Origin: Frigoribacterium sp.
GTDB lineage: Bacteria > Actinomycetota > Actinomycetes > Actinomycetales > Microbacteriaceae
Direction of reading: 5' to 3'
DNA length: 61,300 nt
Assembly (NCBI GenBank): GCA_025363205.1
Contig: JANYEI010000145.1
Span: 1 to 61,300, forward strand
Part shown: positions 1-12,065 of the stretch, piece after piece
How the letters are laid out: every line of letters begins with the position of its first letter
How positions within the stretch are numbered: position 1 is the first letter of the stretch
Made by a program: the position numbers and the translations under genes
The notes under the pieces: generated by a model
Seen by the model: only the letters and a program-made list of their open reading frames with translations
The model's database searches: none
What the model was told of the DNA's origin: nothing

Positions 1-1
1 C

Positions 2-1237
2 GGCATCCAGCCCGACGAACTGGACCACATGGCCCAGCAAGCGTCGCGATTCGGCACCGCGGAGCTCTCGCGGGCTGCGGATGTCGCGAACGCGGGCCTC
101 ACCGAGATGACCGGTGCCACCTCCCCCCGACTTCACCTCGAACTCATGATCGCCCGCGTGCTCGTGCCGTCCAGCGACGAAACCAACCGCGGTGCGCTGG
201 CCCGAGTGGAGCGTCTTGAACGTCGCATCGGCGTCGACGCCCCCGAGCACGCCGCCACCCGAGAGAGCGGCATCCCCGCCACAGAGACCCGCCCCGCCGA
301 GACCCGCCCCACGCAATTCACAGAGACCCGCCCCGCCGAGACCCGGCCCTCCGAGACTCCACCCACAGAGACCCGCCCCGCAGAGACCCGCACCTCTGCG
401 CCCCTCGGCCCCGTCTACGGATTCCGCGCAACCCCCACAGCAGACGCAAAACCCGAGCTGACCCCGCCGGCCGCCACCACCGTCACCCCCACCCCAGCTA
501 CCCCCAGCGTGGTCACCTTCCAGCAGGTCAAGGACACCTGGCCAGAGATCCTCGAGCGGCTCGAAAAGGCCAAACGCACCGCCTGGATGGTTATATACAC
601 GGCAACCCCGCTCGCACTTCGCGACGGCAACATCCTCGATCTCTCGTTCGCGAGCCAGACGGATGTCGACGCCCTCAAGCGGCGCACCACACCGGGGGAG
701 GGCGTCTCAGACTTCCTCAAGCAGGCGGTCTACGACGTGCTGGGCTTTCGCCCACTGCTCACTGCGCGGGCGGAGACCACGCGCGCGGCGCAGGCACCCG
801 TGGCCGCCAACACTTCAGCTCCTTCCGAGACGAAGGCCAGCCAGGAGCCACCGGCCCCCCAAAGGCCGAAGGCCAGCCAAGAGACGAAGGCCAGCCAGGA
901 GCCGCCAGCCCCCCAGGACCCCCCAGCCTCCCAAGAGCCCCCGGAGCCGACCGCGCCCGACATCGAGCCGCCGACCCCGTCGGGCGCTACCTGGGAGACT
1001 GCGGTGATCACCGATTCTGAGCCGGAAACCAAGCGGGTGCCTGAGCCGGTGGCGAAGAAGGCACCGGCAAAGGTCGAGCGCCCCGTGGAGCAGCCGGCAG
1101 CGCCGAAGCGCCCGGCACCGGTCGCAACAGCCGACGGCAAGCAGCGCTATGGCGAGTCCGTGGTGCGTGAGATCCTCGGTGCGAGCTTCATCGAAGAACA
1201 GGCCGTGGCCCCGCGGGTCGCCCCGAGAGAGCAGTAA
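2..1237 (+). CDS. dnaX: DNA polymerase III subunit gamma/tau, C-terminal part
   Basis: Partial gene: the frame is open from base 2, so the N-terminal AAA+ ATPase lies outside the window. What remains is the end of domain III (a helical clamp-loader oligomerisation segment, [15 protein letters not shown] near the start), a long Pro/Glu/Thr-rich linker with ETRPA repeats, a compact tau-like domain (about [20 protein letters not shown] onward) and a second Ala/Pro/Glu linker ending in [17 protein letters not shown]. DnaX loads the beta clamp and bridges it to the replicase. recR follows after 2 bp, the usual bacterial dnaX-recR arrangement. Identification rests on the C-terminal domain plus this neighbour. 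Confidence 0.9.
   Translation, partial: GIQPDELDHMAQQASRFGTAELSRAADVANAGLTEMTGATSPRLHLELMIARVLVPSSDETNRGALARVERLERRIGVDAPEHAATRESGIPATETRPAETRPTQFTETRPAETRPSETPPTETRPAETRTSAPLGPVYGFRATPTADAKPELTPPAATTVTPTPATPSVVTFQQVKDTWPEILERLEKAKRTAWMVIYTATPLALRDGNILDLSFASQTDVDALKRRTTPGEGVSDFLKQAVYDVLGFRPLLTARAETTRAAQAPVAANTSAPSETKASQEPPAPQRPKASQETKASQEPPAPQDPPASQEPPEPTAPDIEPPTPSGATWETAVITDSEPETKRVPEPVAKKAPAKVERPVEQPAAPKRPAPVATADGKQRYGESVVREILGASFIEEQAVAPRVAPREQ
281..391 (+). repeat. In-frame ETRPA tandem repeats in dnaX linker
   Basis: About seven imperfect units built on the codons for E-T-R-P-A/T/S occur in the linker that joins the clamp-loader collar to the tau-like domain. Unit lengths vary by multiples of three, so the frame is kept. 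A second, weaker SQEPPAPQ-type repeat follows at about 838-950. Likely a flexible, low-complexity tether that varies by slippage. Confidence 0.7.
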
Positions 1238-1239
1238 GC

Positions 1240-1839
1240 GTGTACGACGGAATAGTTCAAGAACTGATCGATGAGCTCGGTCGCCTGCCCGGCATCGGTC
1301 CGAAGTCGGCGCAGCGTATCGCGTTTCACATTCTGCAGACCGAGTCCTTCGACGTCACTCACCTCGCGGAGGTGCTCATGACGGTGAAGGAGAAGGTGCG
1401 TTTCTGCGACGTCTGCGGCAACGTGACCGAGCAGGAGCTCTGCAACATCTGCCGCGACCCACGGCGCTCTCCCGCCACGATTTGCGTGGTCGAGGAGGCG
1501 AAGGATGTCGTGGCCATTGAGCGCACCCGCGAGTTCAAGGGTCTCTATCACGTGCTCGGTGGGGCGATCAGCCCGATTGACGGAATTGGACCGGATGATC
1601 TGCGCATCCGTCAGCTCATGCAGCGCCTCGCCGACGGTGTTGTCACCGAAGTGATCATCGCGACCGACCCGAACCTCGAGGGTGAGGCGACGGCCACCTA
1701 CCTTTCGCGCATGATGATGCACCTGGATCTGCGGGTCACGCGGCTCGCCTCGGGCTTGCCCGTTGGCGGTGACCTTGAGTACGCCGACGAGGTGACCCTC
1801 GGCCGTGCCTTCGAGGGACGTCGGCTCGTCGAGAACTAG
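1240..1839 (+). CDS. recR: Recombination mediator RecR
   Basis: 199 residues, the normal RecR length. RecR works with RecF/RecO to load RecA on gapped single-stranded DNA. Seen in order: an N-terminal helix-hairpin-helix ([17 protein letters not shown], residues 16-32), a four-Cys zinc finger (C56, C59, C68, C71), then a Toprim domain with VVEEAKDV near residue 85 and the acidic [11 protein letters not shown] stretch near 143. The GTG start lies 2 bp after the dnaX stop, so the two are almost certainly co-transcribed. Confidence 0.97.
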   Translation: MYDGIVQELIDELGRLPGIGPKSAQRIAFHILQTESFDVTHLAEVLMTVKEKVRFCDVCGNVTEQELCNICRDPRRSPATICVVEEAKDVVAIERTREFKGLYHVLGGAISPIDGIGPDDLRIRQLMQRLADGVVTEVIIATDPNLEGEATATYLSRMMMHLDLRVTRLASGLPVGGDLEYADEVTLGRAFEGRRLVEN

Positions 1840-2059
1840 CACCGGCCACTCGTCAAGATATAGGCAGGCCGCTCGACGAGCTCTAAGGCCGACGGCAGAT
1901 CGAGATCGAGATCGAGGCCGACAGCACAAAAGCCTGCCGTGGATTCCGATTCGCCGCGGTTCTTCGGACAGCCCACCCCCCCTTTGTACCCCAGACCGAT
2001 CTGTCTGTCCCCATGACTGGAGTGATGCCGGTATATCGGAAATCGAGCAGACTGAAGCT

Positions 2060-2410
2060 ATGTCTTCCCAGCCCGTAGCTCTCTCGTACCGTGTGGTGAC
2101 TCTCGCCGAGCGTCACCCCTCCGGCGGATACGACCAGGTGATGACCTTTGCCGATGGCTCTGTGTCATATCTTCGGGGCGGCGCGCTTCATTGCGAGGAT
2201 GGCCCGGCCCATGTCGACCCCTCCGGAGCAGAAACCTGGCTGCAGAATGATCGCGAACATCGCGACTCCGGCCCGGCGGTCATTTTCAGCAACGGAGTGC
2301 GCGAGTACTGGCTCCGCGGCAGGCGGGTTCAGAAGAGCGAGTGGCGCAAACTCCGCGCGCGCCCCACGCCCCTTCGTCGAATTTGCGCGCTGGCCGAGTT
2401 GTCACGCTGA
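2060..2410 (+). CDS. Small DGPA-repeat protein, function unknown
   Basis: 116 residues if read from the ATG at 2060. The frame stays open upstream, but that extension is a basic, Ser/Arg-rich stretch that looks like non-coding sequence. The protein has two to three copies of a short beta-hairpin pattern: GALHCEDGPAHVDPSG, then REHRDSGPAVIFSNG, then a final YWLRGRRV. Each unit joins an acidic D/S-GPA turn to an aromatic strand. This resembles the MORN-like DGPA repeats of phage and hypothetical proteins; that comparison is from memory and no function follows. The basic tail (KLRARPTPLRR) could bind nucleic acid or membrane. It is a single gene between recR and lysC. Confidence 0.65.
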   Translation: MSSQPVALSYRVVTLAERHPSGGYDQVMTFADGSVSYLRGGALHCEDGPAHVDPSGAETWLQNDREHRDSGPAVIFSNGVREYWLRGRRVQKSEWRKLRARPTPLRRICALAELSR

Positions 2411-2537
2411 AAATCTCTTCGCACCACGGGAGGGTGAGCGTCGCCGATCAGCACGTCACATAGCGATCTCTCGGCACGTCAGCATTTAGGATGGGGAGTC
2501 GGCCAGCGTCCGACTTCCCGACCTGCAGGAGAATTCA

Positions 2538-5536
<2,999 letters not shown>

Positions 5537-5624
5537 CTTGACGCGGGATGGATCTCCTCGCCGAACAGGTCACATCCTCGTGTTCCCGGGAGACAATGAA
5601 ATTGACCGTTCGAAGGAGAACCGC

Positions 5625-5933
5625 ATGTCCCTTGTTGTCGTGGCCACAATGACTCCCCAACCCGGCAAGTTACAGCAATTGACCGACGCCTTCGAACGGG
5701 TCGCTTCGGCTATCCAGGCGGAGCCCGGCTGTGAGCTCTACGCCATCCACTCTGACGGCAATGTCGTCGTGACGATCGAGCGCTGGGAGAGCGAGGCGGC
5801 GCTCGACGCGCACATGAAGGCACCCTCGGTGACGACACTGCTCGAGCAGGGACCGACGTTCCTTGCCAAGGCGCCCGAGATCGTTCCGATGCAGGCGCTC
5901 GGATTTGGTGACCCGGTGAAGGGCACGATCTAG
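5625..5933 (+). CDS. Antibiotic biosynthesis monooxygenase-fold protein
   Basis: 102 residues with the ABM/YgiN ferredoxin-like fold: first strand LVVVATMTPQPG, helix LQQLTDAFERVASAIQAEPG, then CELYAIHSDGNVVVTIERWE, the W-E-S-x-x-A-L-x-x-H helix (WESEAALDAHMKAPSV) and a C-terminal helix and strand. Family members act as cofactorless quinol or polyketide monooxygenases or as stress-related heme or quinone handlers. AAGGAG lies 6 bp before the ATG at 5625. The frame is open further upstream but enters the asd remnant, so the later start is preferred. The substrate cannot be told. Confidence 0.8.
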   Translation: MSLVVVATMTPQPGKLQQLTDAFERVASAIQAEPGCELYAIHSDGNVVVTIERWESEAALDAHMKAPSVTTLLEQGPTFLAKAPEIVPMQALGFGDPVKGTI

Positions 5934-6032
5934 CGGATAGTCGCGCTGTCGACATCAGTTTTTCACTGTGGAGCGCGCTCAACATTCGTTTCTCCGGCAT
6001 TATCACGGCTGGCTGATGTTGAAGCAGCGGAT

Positions 6033-6878
6033 TCAGCACGGCCGGCCCGCGGCAAGTCCGGCTGCCACGACCTGGAGGCACCAAGCGCGGCGGAACATCA
6101 CCTGCGAATAGGTAAATCGTGCGGAGCCGAACCGGGCTAGAGTCGCCTCGCCGTCACGTCGTCGATCGGTCGTCTGCTGCGCGTCGCCATCGTGGAATTC
6201 GCGGCTGTCGCATTCAACGATGTACCAACCGTCCACGAGCAGATCGACCTGGCCGACTTTGCGGATGCTGGCCTGCGTATCGACCCGATAGCCCTGTGCA
6301 CGGAGGTCGACGCGCATCAACGATTCGGTACCGGCCATCGACGATGCATCCAGCTCCCTGGCATTCGGCCGCACCCGCTCTGGCAGCGCGGCGAGCAACT
6401 CGGCGAGCTCGAAATGACTGAGTAGCCCATGATGCAGGGCACTGTCCAGGGTTGCAATGATCTCGGCGCGATTCGAGATCCTGGCGTGCTGCAGGATTGC
6501 GTCCTTCAGTGAGACTCGAAACATCCGATCGCCGTTGGCGGGGAATTGATCGGACGCCCAGACACGGGATTCTCCGGGCAGTAGAGGCGGAAGGCGACTG
6601 GCTCCGGGAACGACAGCAACCACGAGTCCGGGAGAGTGTCCAGCCCAGACGCCGAACGATTCGAGTGCACTTGCCCCGCCAAGGCGCCCACCCAGCGTTA
6701 CCGCACGAAGCGCGGCAGGTGCGGCCCGGGCAGTCGCGATCCACCCCCTGCGCGGAGAGAAAGTGGCGCCGGTGCGCGTCGACCTCGCAATCGACCGTGT
6801 GGAATGGCCGAGTGAGCGCAGGAAACCGGAGCGGGCGAGATTCCCACAGCGCAACAGGTCGGCTTCGAGGGATCGCAT
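6033..6878 (-). CDS. DUF559/AbiEi-like endonuclease-fold protein
   Basis: 281 residues from the ATG at 6878 (the frame also opens at GTG 6989). Two parts are visible. The N-terminal half resembles the AbiEi-type winged-helix and linker common in actinobacterial DUF559 proteins (RSIARSTRTGATFSPRRGWI then RLGGASALESFGVW). The C-terminal 110 residues have a Vsr/DUF559-like PD-(D/E)xK pattern: QVDLLVDGWYIVECDSREFH, with the D and the E-x-D in the right places, then a basic helix (QQTTDRRRDGEATLARFG) and a strand RFTYSQV. Such proteins are very common in actinobacteria and their role is unproven; nuclease or antitoxin-like activity is inferred. It has no partner gene beside it. Confidence 0.65.
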   Translation of the reverse strand: MRSLEADLLRCGNLARSGFLRSLGHSTRSIARSTRTGATFSPRRGWIATARAAPAALRAVTLGGRLGGASALESFGVWAGHSPGLVVAVVPGASRLPPLLPGESRVWASDQFPANGDRMFRVSLKDAILQHARISNRAEIIATLDSALHHGLLSHFELAELLAALPERVRPNARELDASSMAGTESLMRVDLRAQGYRVDTQASIRKVGQVDLLVDGWYIVECDSREFHDGDAQQTTDRRRDGEATLARFGSARFTYSQVMFRRAWCLQVVAAGLAAGRPC

Positions 6879-7548
6879 AGCACCTGATCCTGCTGCCGTT
6901 CGTCGGAGAACGGGGCCGCCGCCGGAATTTTGGGGATAATCCTGCACGCTCCGGCCGGGGGAGGACGGCGCGCGATCGCTGGAGTACACAGCTCAACATC
7001 ATTCGACGCCGCGGATGCCGAGAATCCTGCTGTTGAACCGGACGGAGGCCGAAAAACTGCTGTTGGAGCGCCATCGGCACCGCCGGGAGCGCGAAGGGAT
7101 CGGATGCTCCCGCACCCAGGCCGATTGTCGCGGTCTACGACGCTTCCAATGCTCTCGAAGCTGGCGCGATGTGAACCTGGGCGCTAACGGCCTCGGCTTC
7201 GTCATGAACCGCTCGGCCGCAATGGACGAACCTGGTGACGTAATTGCGGCGCAGCCGGACAGTGTGTTCAACACCATCGGACTCAACGACAATTTTTCCT
7301 GCGATCAATCCGCCGCAGAGATCCACCGCCCGGGTCGCTCGGGTTTATCAGCGGCTGGGTCGGGTCCGCGGCATCCGACCACGGTGCCTCCCATATTCCG
7401 GGCGCTGCACACTGGATGAGCACCACTCCGAGTAGATGGTCGACGAGGGATCACGTTCGAACACTGACGGTTATGCCGAAATGACGAGGGATAAAGACTG
7501 AGCTTAAGAATCTCGGCCTTTAATGCCGCCGCATCCGCCCTCACGGAA
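6879..7548. other. Gene-poor stretch, possibly decayed coding sequence
   Basis: About 670 bp between the DUF559-type gene and the mqo promoter with no convincing gene on either strand. Short open frames exist on both strands around 7015-7419 but show no recognisable domain, good ribosome binding site or consistent frame. Fragments with protein-like character appear in two plus-strand frames (PIVAVYDASNALEAGAM, then after a frame change LGANGLGFVMNRSAAMDEPG). This would fit a frameshifted relic but is too weak to call a pseudogene. Confidence 0.4.
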
Positions 7549-7580
7549 GGCGAACGGGTTCGCCACCGTAAACTGGGGCT
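7549..7580 (+). promoter_or_regulatory. mqo promoter with palindrome; leaderless start
   Basis: A -10-like TAAACT at 7569-7574 ends 6 nt before the mqo GTG at 7581, so transcription would begin at or next to the start codon. A perfect inverted repeat, GGCGAA-cggg-TTCGCC (7549-7564), sits just upstream of the -10 in the spacer, where a repressor or activator could act. No good ribosome binding site precedes the GTG, consistent with a leaderless mRNA. The -35 is not clear. Confidence 0.5.
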
Positions 7581-9059
7581 GTGACTTTATCAGGCAAACC
7601 CGTCGACGTCGCCCTCATCGGTGGCGGCATCATGAGCGCTACCCTCGGCGCCTTCATCAAGCAGCTTCAGCCCGATTGGTCGATCGAGATTTTTGAGCGG
7701 CTCGGGGATGTCGCGCTCGAGAGCTCCAACCCGTGGAACAACGCCGGCACCGGCCATTCCGCGCTGTGCGAGCTCAATTACACGCCCGAGAAGGCGGACG
7801 GCTCCATCGACATCTCGAGTGCCGTGAAGGTGAACGAACAGTTCCAGGTGTCCCGCCAGTTTTGGTCGTATTTCGTTGGCAAGGACCTGCTGCCCGATCC
7901 GCAGTCCTTCATCAACCCGGTGCCGCACATGAGCTTCGTCTGGGGCACGGAGAATGTGGACTACCTGCGCCGCCGGCAGGAGGCGCTGGCCGGGCATCCG
8001 CTCTTCGCCGGTATGGAATTCAGCGAAGATCCGAAGGTGATCCGTTCCTGGGCCCCCGCGATGATCCCGGGTCGCAAGAAGGATCAGCCGATCGCGGCTA
8101 CTCGCATTGACGCCGGCACCGATGTCGATTTCGGTGCCCTCACGCACGGATTGCTCGACTACCTCACCTCCCACGGTGCCAAGCTGCTCACCGAACATTC
8201 GATCAAGAACATCACCCGTCAAAGAGACGGCCTGTGGCGCCTGCACGTCGTGCACGAGGTCGGAGGCACACCGCAGGATGTGCGCGCTCGCTTCGTGTTC
8301 GTAGGAGCCGGCGGTGGCGCACTCAAGCTGCTGCAGAAGTCGGGGATTCCCGAGATCAGGGGCTTTGGCGGCTTCCCGGTGAGCGGAGAGTTTCTGCGCA
8401 CCGACAACCCGGAGGTCGTGGCGCGCCACCAGGCGAAGGTCTACGGCAAGCCCGCGCTCGGAGCGCCGCCAATGTCAATGCCGCACCTCGACACCCGGGT
8501 CGTCAGCGGTTCGGCGAGCCTGATGTTCGGTCCGTACGCCGGCTTCAACACCAAGTTCCTCAAAAACGGATCGTGGCTCGACCTGTTCGCAACCATCCGG
8601 CTACACAACCTCGTTCCGATGATCTCGGCGGGAGCGTCGAACCTCGGGTTGGTGCGCTACCTCATTGCCCAGCTGGTCGCCTCCAAGTCGGCCAAGTTCG
8701 ACGAATTGCGGGAGTTCATGCCCACCGCCGACCCGAAAGACTGGTACGTCATCACCGCCGGCCAGCGGGTGCAGGTGATCAAGAAAGACAAGGAGAAGGG
8801 CGGAGTGCTGCAGTTCGGCACCGAGGTCATCACCTCTGCCGACGGCTCCATCGCCGGCCTGCTCGGCGCGTCGCCCGGAGCATCCACCGCCGTTCCGATC
8901 ATGCTCGACGTGCTGAAGCGCTGCTTCCCCGACCGAATCGCCGCCTGGACGCCGAAGCTGCAAGAGATGGTTCCGACCTACGGAACGCTGCTCTCAGAAA
9001 ATCCGAAACTCGCCAAGAAGACCCTCGGATCGACCCAGAAGGCTCTCGAGATCGCCTGA
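7581..9059 (+). CDS. mqo: Malate:quinone oxidoreductase
   Basis: 492 residues, the normal Mqo length. This membrane-associated FAD enzyme oxidises malate to oxaloacetate and passes electrons to the quinone pool. Seen: N-terminal FAD-binding Rossmann motif VALIGGGIMSATLG (residues 9-22), family block SSNPWNNAGTGHSALCELNY, the central VFVGAGGGALKLLQKSGIPE, and the C-terminal LLGASPGASTAVPIMLDVL. It stands alone between unrelated genes, with its own predicted promoter. Confidence 0.97.
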   Translation: MTLSGKPVDVALIGGGIMSATLGAFIKQLQPDWSIEIFERLGDVALESSNPWNNAGTGHSALCELNYTPEKADGSIDISSAVKVNEQFQVSRQFWSYFVGKDLLPDPQSFINPVPHMSFVWGTENVDYLRRRQEALAGHPLFAGMEFSEDPKVIRSWAPAMIPGRKKDQPIAATRIDAGTDVDFGALTHGLLDYLTSHGAKLLTEHSIKNITRQRDGLWRLHVVHEVGGTPQDVRARFVFVGAGGGALKLLQKSGIPEIRGFGGFPVSGEFLRTDNPEVVARHQAKVYGKPALGAPPMSMPHLDTRVVSGSASLMFGPYAGFNTKFLKNGSWLDLFATIRLHNLVPMISAGASNLGLVRYLIAQLVASKSAKFDELREFMPTADPKDWYVITAGQRVQVIKKDKEKGGVLQFGTEVITSADGSIAGLLGASPGASTAVPIMLDVLKRCFPDRIAAWTPKLQEMVPTYGTLLSENPKLAKKTLGSTQKALEIA

Positions 9060-9065
9060 GGTTGG

Positions 9066-9569
9066 TCAGTTGGCGGGTGTGCGCCGCACCATCCGAATTT
9101 CCTTGATCCCGTACTCCTCCTTGAACGCCCCGTCAGAAACGAAGCCATGCTTTCGGTAGACCGCCAGCGCTCGCGGGTTGGGATCTGCCACCCAGAGGGC
9201 GGCAGCTTCGCTCTGGGATAGGACGGCGTCGAGCAGACCGGCTCCGGCTCCGGTACCGTGCGCGGACGCAAGCACATAAAGAACATTGAGCTGCTGGCTC
9301 CAGGTTGCGTCGGCATCGGTGGGGGGTGCGCTCTGCGCAATTCCGATCAGCTCTCCGCCGTATTCCGCGACCGCGACTCGATGGTGGGCGAATCGCTCGT
9401 TCGTGAGCCCCCTCATCCAGAAGCGCTCTCTCGTTGCCACGAACTGGGGATCGTCCAGCATCTCGTCGGTCATGACGCCACCGCGCAGCTGCGATCGCAG
9501 TTGCGCGGTTTCCCCCTCTTCCTTCTCACACGGAGGCTCGCTGCGGGTTACGGGGGCAGAAGGGGACAT
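9066..9569 (-). CDS. GNAT family N-acetyltransferase, short N-terminus
   Basis: 167 residues from the ATG at 9569, or 135 from the ATG at 9473. The C-terminal GNAT core is clear: strand VAVAEYGGELIGIAQSAPP, then QLNVLYVLASAHGTGAGAGL with the acetyl-CoA pyrophosphate loop (H-G-T-G-A-G), then AALWVADPNPRALAVYRKHG and FVSDGAFKEEYGIKEIRMVR. The usual first strand and helix (IRPA...A...W) are missing before MTDEMLDDPQF, and no other frame restores them. The gene is therefore either N-terminally truncated or starts with a diverged segment. The substrate is unknown. It is convergent with mqo, with 6 bp between stops. Confidence 0.75.
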   Translation of the reverse strand: MSPSAPVTRSEPPCEKEEGETAQLRSQLRGGVMTDEMLDDPQFVATRERFWMRGLTNERFAHHRVAVAEYGGELIGIAQSAPPTDADATWSQQLNVLYVLASAHGTGAGAGLLDAVLSQSEAAALWVADPNPRALAVYRKHGFVSDGAFKEEYGIKEIRMVRRTPAN

Positions 9570-9675
9570 TTTCGTTGAAAATGCCTCGAAATTGCAAGAA
9601 TCCACCGCCCAACGGGGTACAACGTCAGCCGGCTCGATGAGAGACTGAACGCGGACGACACCGGGAGGGAAGGTT

Positions 9676-10905
9676 ATGTCCCTCGGATTGCCGTCACATC
9701 TGACGCGCCGCACCGTTAATCGGTCTTTCGGGCGGGCGCTCAACGCCGTGGCGTACACCTGCCTTTTTGCCGCACTTGTGGTGACGGTGGCATTCCAACT
9801 TTTTCTTCCGTCCACTGTTCTCTGGCCGGCGATGGTGGCGATCGCCCCCATGCTGGTGTTGCTGTATCTCAGCGCCCGAACGCGAGACACCCGCTACTCG
9901 ATCGCCTATCTTGTAGTCGGTGCCGCCTGCACTTATTGGTTCGTCGTTACCTGTTATTCACAGGATCCACCGATCCTCGAAAGCGATGCGTTCTCCCTCG
10001 CCCTCCCCATGATCGCCCTTATCATGGTCGGAGGATCGTCGCCCCACATCGTAGCGAGGCTGGCCTGGTGCACAGCCGGATTCCTCGTCGCTGAACTCTC
10101 CGTCACCGCCGGCATCGTCATGACGGGGCAGCGCTGGGAGTTTGAACCGACCGCCTTATTCGCCTACCTTGTCACCTCCGTCATCTTCATCGTCGGCAGC
10201 CTCAGTCGGCGCAGTTCGCGTCGAACCCAGCCAATGTTGCATCGCGCCGCGCGAGATGACCAGCTGGCGGCAATGCGCCAGCGAATGGAGGTGAAGGCCG
10301 CGTCTCTTTTGCACGACACTGTGCTGAGCCACTTGGCTGCAATCACCGGGTCGGTCGGCGGCACCCTTGACCCACTCCTCCGAACCCAGGTTGAGCGCGA
10401 TCTCACAATCCTGATCGGTGAGGAATGGCTGACCGAGCCTGAGCCGGAGACCGACCCGCGCATGCGGCAACGCTGGGAGCAGAGTCCGCTGTTCGTAGCA
10501 ATCGCAGAATCGCGCCTGCTCGGCCTCGAGGTCGAGTGCACCGGAGATTTCGAGGCAGTGTCCCGTCTACCCGTACAGGCTTCGCTCTCTCTCGCGCTCG
10601 CGGTGAAACAGTGCCTCGTCAACGTGTTGCGCCACTCGGGACTCACCCGCGCCGAGATCGCCGTCTTCGATTCGGAGTCTGACGTATCGGTGATGGTGAT
10701 CGACGCCGGCCTCGGATTCTCCGAGGCAGAGATCGCGCCCGACCGGCTCGGCATTCGGCAGTCGGTGCGTCAGCGCATCGAGCAGGTCGGGGGTGTTGTT
10801 CAGATCTGGTCGACGCCGGGGCGCGGCACATCGATCATGATTCGCGTACCCGCGAATCCGTTGTCTTCCCCGTGCGAACCATCCTCCGAGGTCGATGCCT
10901 CGTGA
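9676..10905 (+). CDS. Membrane sensor histidine kinase (NarL-system type)
   Basis: 409 residues. The first 180 hold about six hydrophobic segments with almost no extracellular domain. Then comes a dimerisation helix with phospho-acceptor H213 in LLHDTVLSHLAAITGS, as in kinases that pair with LuxR-type regulators. The C-terminal ATPase lobe shows an N-box-like AVKQCLVNVLRHSG, a G1-like VIDAGLGFSEAE and a G2-like TPGRGTSIMI. A strong GGGAGGGAAGG site precedes the ATG. The next three genes overlap in sequence, giving a four-gene operon through tdk. The ligand is unknown. Confidence 0.88.
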   Translation: MSLGLPSHLTRRTVNRSFGRALNAVAYTCLFAALVVTVAFQLFLPSTVLWPAMVAIAPMLVLLYLSARTRDTRYSIAYLVVGAACTYWFVVTCYSQDPPILESDAFSLALPMIALIMVGGSSPHIVARLAWCTAGFLVAELSVTAGIVMTGQRWEFEPTALFAYLVTSVIFIVGSLSRRSSRRTQPMLHRAARDDQLAAMRQRMEVKAASLLHDTVLSHLAAITGSVGGTLDPLLRTQVERDLTILIGEEWLTEPEPETDPRMRQRWEQSPLFVAIAESRLLGLEVECTGDFEAVSRLPVQASLSLALAVKQCLVNVLRHSGLTRAEIAVFDSESDVSVMVIDAGLGFSEAEIAPDRLGIRQSVRQRIEQVGGVVQIWSTPGRGTSIMIRVPANPLSSPCEPSSEVDAS

Positions 10906-12065
10906 CCACTATCGAACGCACGCGCCAGCAACTCGACCCGGTGGGTAGCACAGGGGTCGCCCCGGTTGCTATCTGCCTTGCCCTCGGTGCTTTTATTTAC
11001 GCGGTATTCATGACGGTGCGAGGCGAGGCAGAGATCTCCAATCCCGTCTTCGCCAGTCTCGCCCTGGCGCTCCTCGCCATTGCTGGAGCAATCGTGATCT
11101 CTGGCTCGAGCCCCAATCGCGCTCCGCTCACCGCTCGTACGCACGCCGCCACCCACGCGATAGCGGTGCTGGCGATCCTCTGTGAAGCCGTCGGGCAGTG
11201 GGGAACGAACGCGTTCGTTCGAGACGACTGGGGTCCGGTCACACTGGGAATCCTGTTGGTGAGCCTCGGTCCCTACCGACCGGCGAAGGAGATCGCGGGA
11301 GCGGGCATGCTCTCGGCCATCACGATCGGGCTCATCACTTATTTTCAGGTGCCGTGGCTCGTGACATCCGGCCCGCCACTTGCCTTCATAGTCGCGGCCG
11401 TGACGCCGATGCTCGCCCTCTGCTTGTCGGCGGCGATGTTCTCCTTCGGAGTGGTGACCTCGATCGAGCGCTGGCAGAAATGTGCAAAGGCGGCCTCCCT
11501 CAGCCTGGTGCGAGAACTTCGAGAGGGCATCGCTCGCTCGGTGCAGCAGGACCGCATCACCATTCTCAATCGTGACGTGCTTCCGTTCTTCAGCGAGGTT
11601 CTCGCGCGAGACACCCTCACTGCTGCGGACCGTGATCGGGCACGGATGATCGCCGACGCGATCCGGCAGGTCATGGTGGAAGAGGTCGACCGCTCCTGGC
11701 TCGAGTCGCTCCTGGAACATGCGGGAGTCGAACACACGAATAGGCCGGGAGCGGCCCGGGCCATCGTGGACGATCCGCATCGGGTGGCACCGATGATGAC
11801 CACAGCCCAGCGCACCGCAATTCGAGCTCTTCTGGTGGGTTTCCTAACCATTCCCGGGTTCAACCGTGATCACCTGCGCATCGTGCTCTCACGCGATGGC
11901 AACCGCAATCACGGCGTCATCACAGCCCAGGTACCGATCACTGACCATATTCTGCGTTCCACCTTCGCCCCGTTCCTCGCCGTGATGCGCGCCGTGTTTA
12001 CCAATCTGGAGGCGACCTTCGGGCGATCCCTGCTCACACTAAGGTTCTCCTATGACAACGACTAG
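10902..12065 (+). CDS. Kinase-like membrane protein lacking ATP-binding boxes
   Basis: 387 residues from the GTG at 10902, which overlaps the upstream kinase stop (GTGA). Like its neighbour it has an N-terminal block of about six membrane segments (residues 20-190). A helical region follows that resembles a histidine-kinase dimerisation helix without its histidine (LSLVRELREGIARSVQQDRI). The C-terminal part (RTAIRALLVGFLTIPGFNRD...LRFSYDND) sits where an ATPase lobe would be but lacks N- and G-box motifs. I infer a non-catalytic paralog that senses with, or dimerises with, the active kinase. Its end overlaps the response-regulator start by 14 bp. Confidence 0.7.
   Translation: MTTIERTRQQLDPVGSTGVAPVAICLALGAFIYAVFMTVRGEAEISNPVFASLALALLAIAGAIVISGSSPNRAPLTARTHAATHAIAVLAILCEAVGQWGTNAFVRDDWGPVTLGILLVSLGPYRPAKEIAGAGMLSAITIGLITYFQVPWLVTSGPPLAFIVAAVTPMLALCLSAAMFSFGVVTSIERWQKCAKAASLSLVRELREGIARSVQQDRITILNRDVLPFFSEVLARDTLTAADRDRARMIADAIRQVMVEEVDRSWLESLLEHAGVEHTNRPGAARAIVDDPHRVAPMMTTAQRTAIRALLVGFLTIPGFNRDHLRIVLSRDGNRNHGVITAQVPITDHILRSTFAPFLAVMRAVFTNLEATFGRSLLTLRFSYDND

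Noticed and set aside
281-391. CRISPR-like array
   Set aside because: The units are coding ETRPA repeats without spacers; no CRISPR array or cas gene was seen anywhere in the window.
1805-2059. N-terminal extension of the DGPA-repeat protein
   Set aside because: Overlaps recR and reads as Ser/Arg-rich non-coding sequence; the ATG at 2060 is better placed.
10800-11780. 326-codon frame on the minus strand
   Set aside because: Antisense to the boxless kinase-like gene, which has coupled starts and membrane segments.
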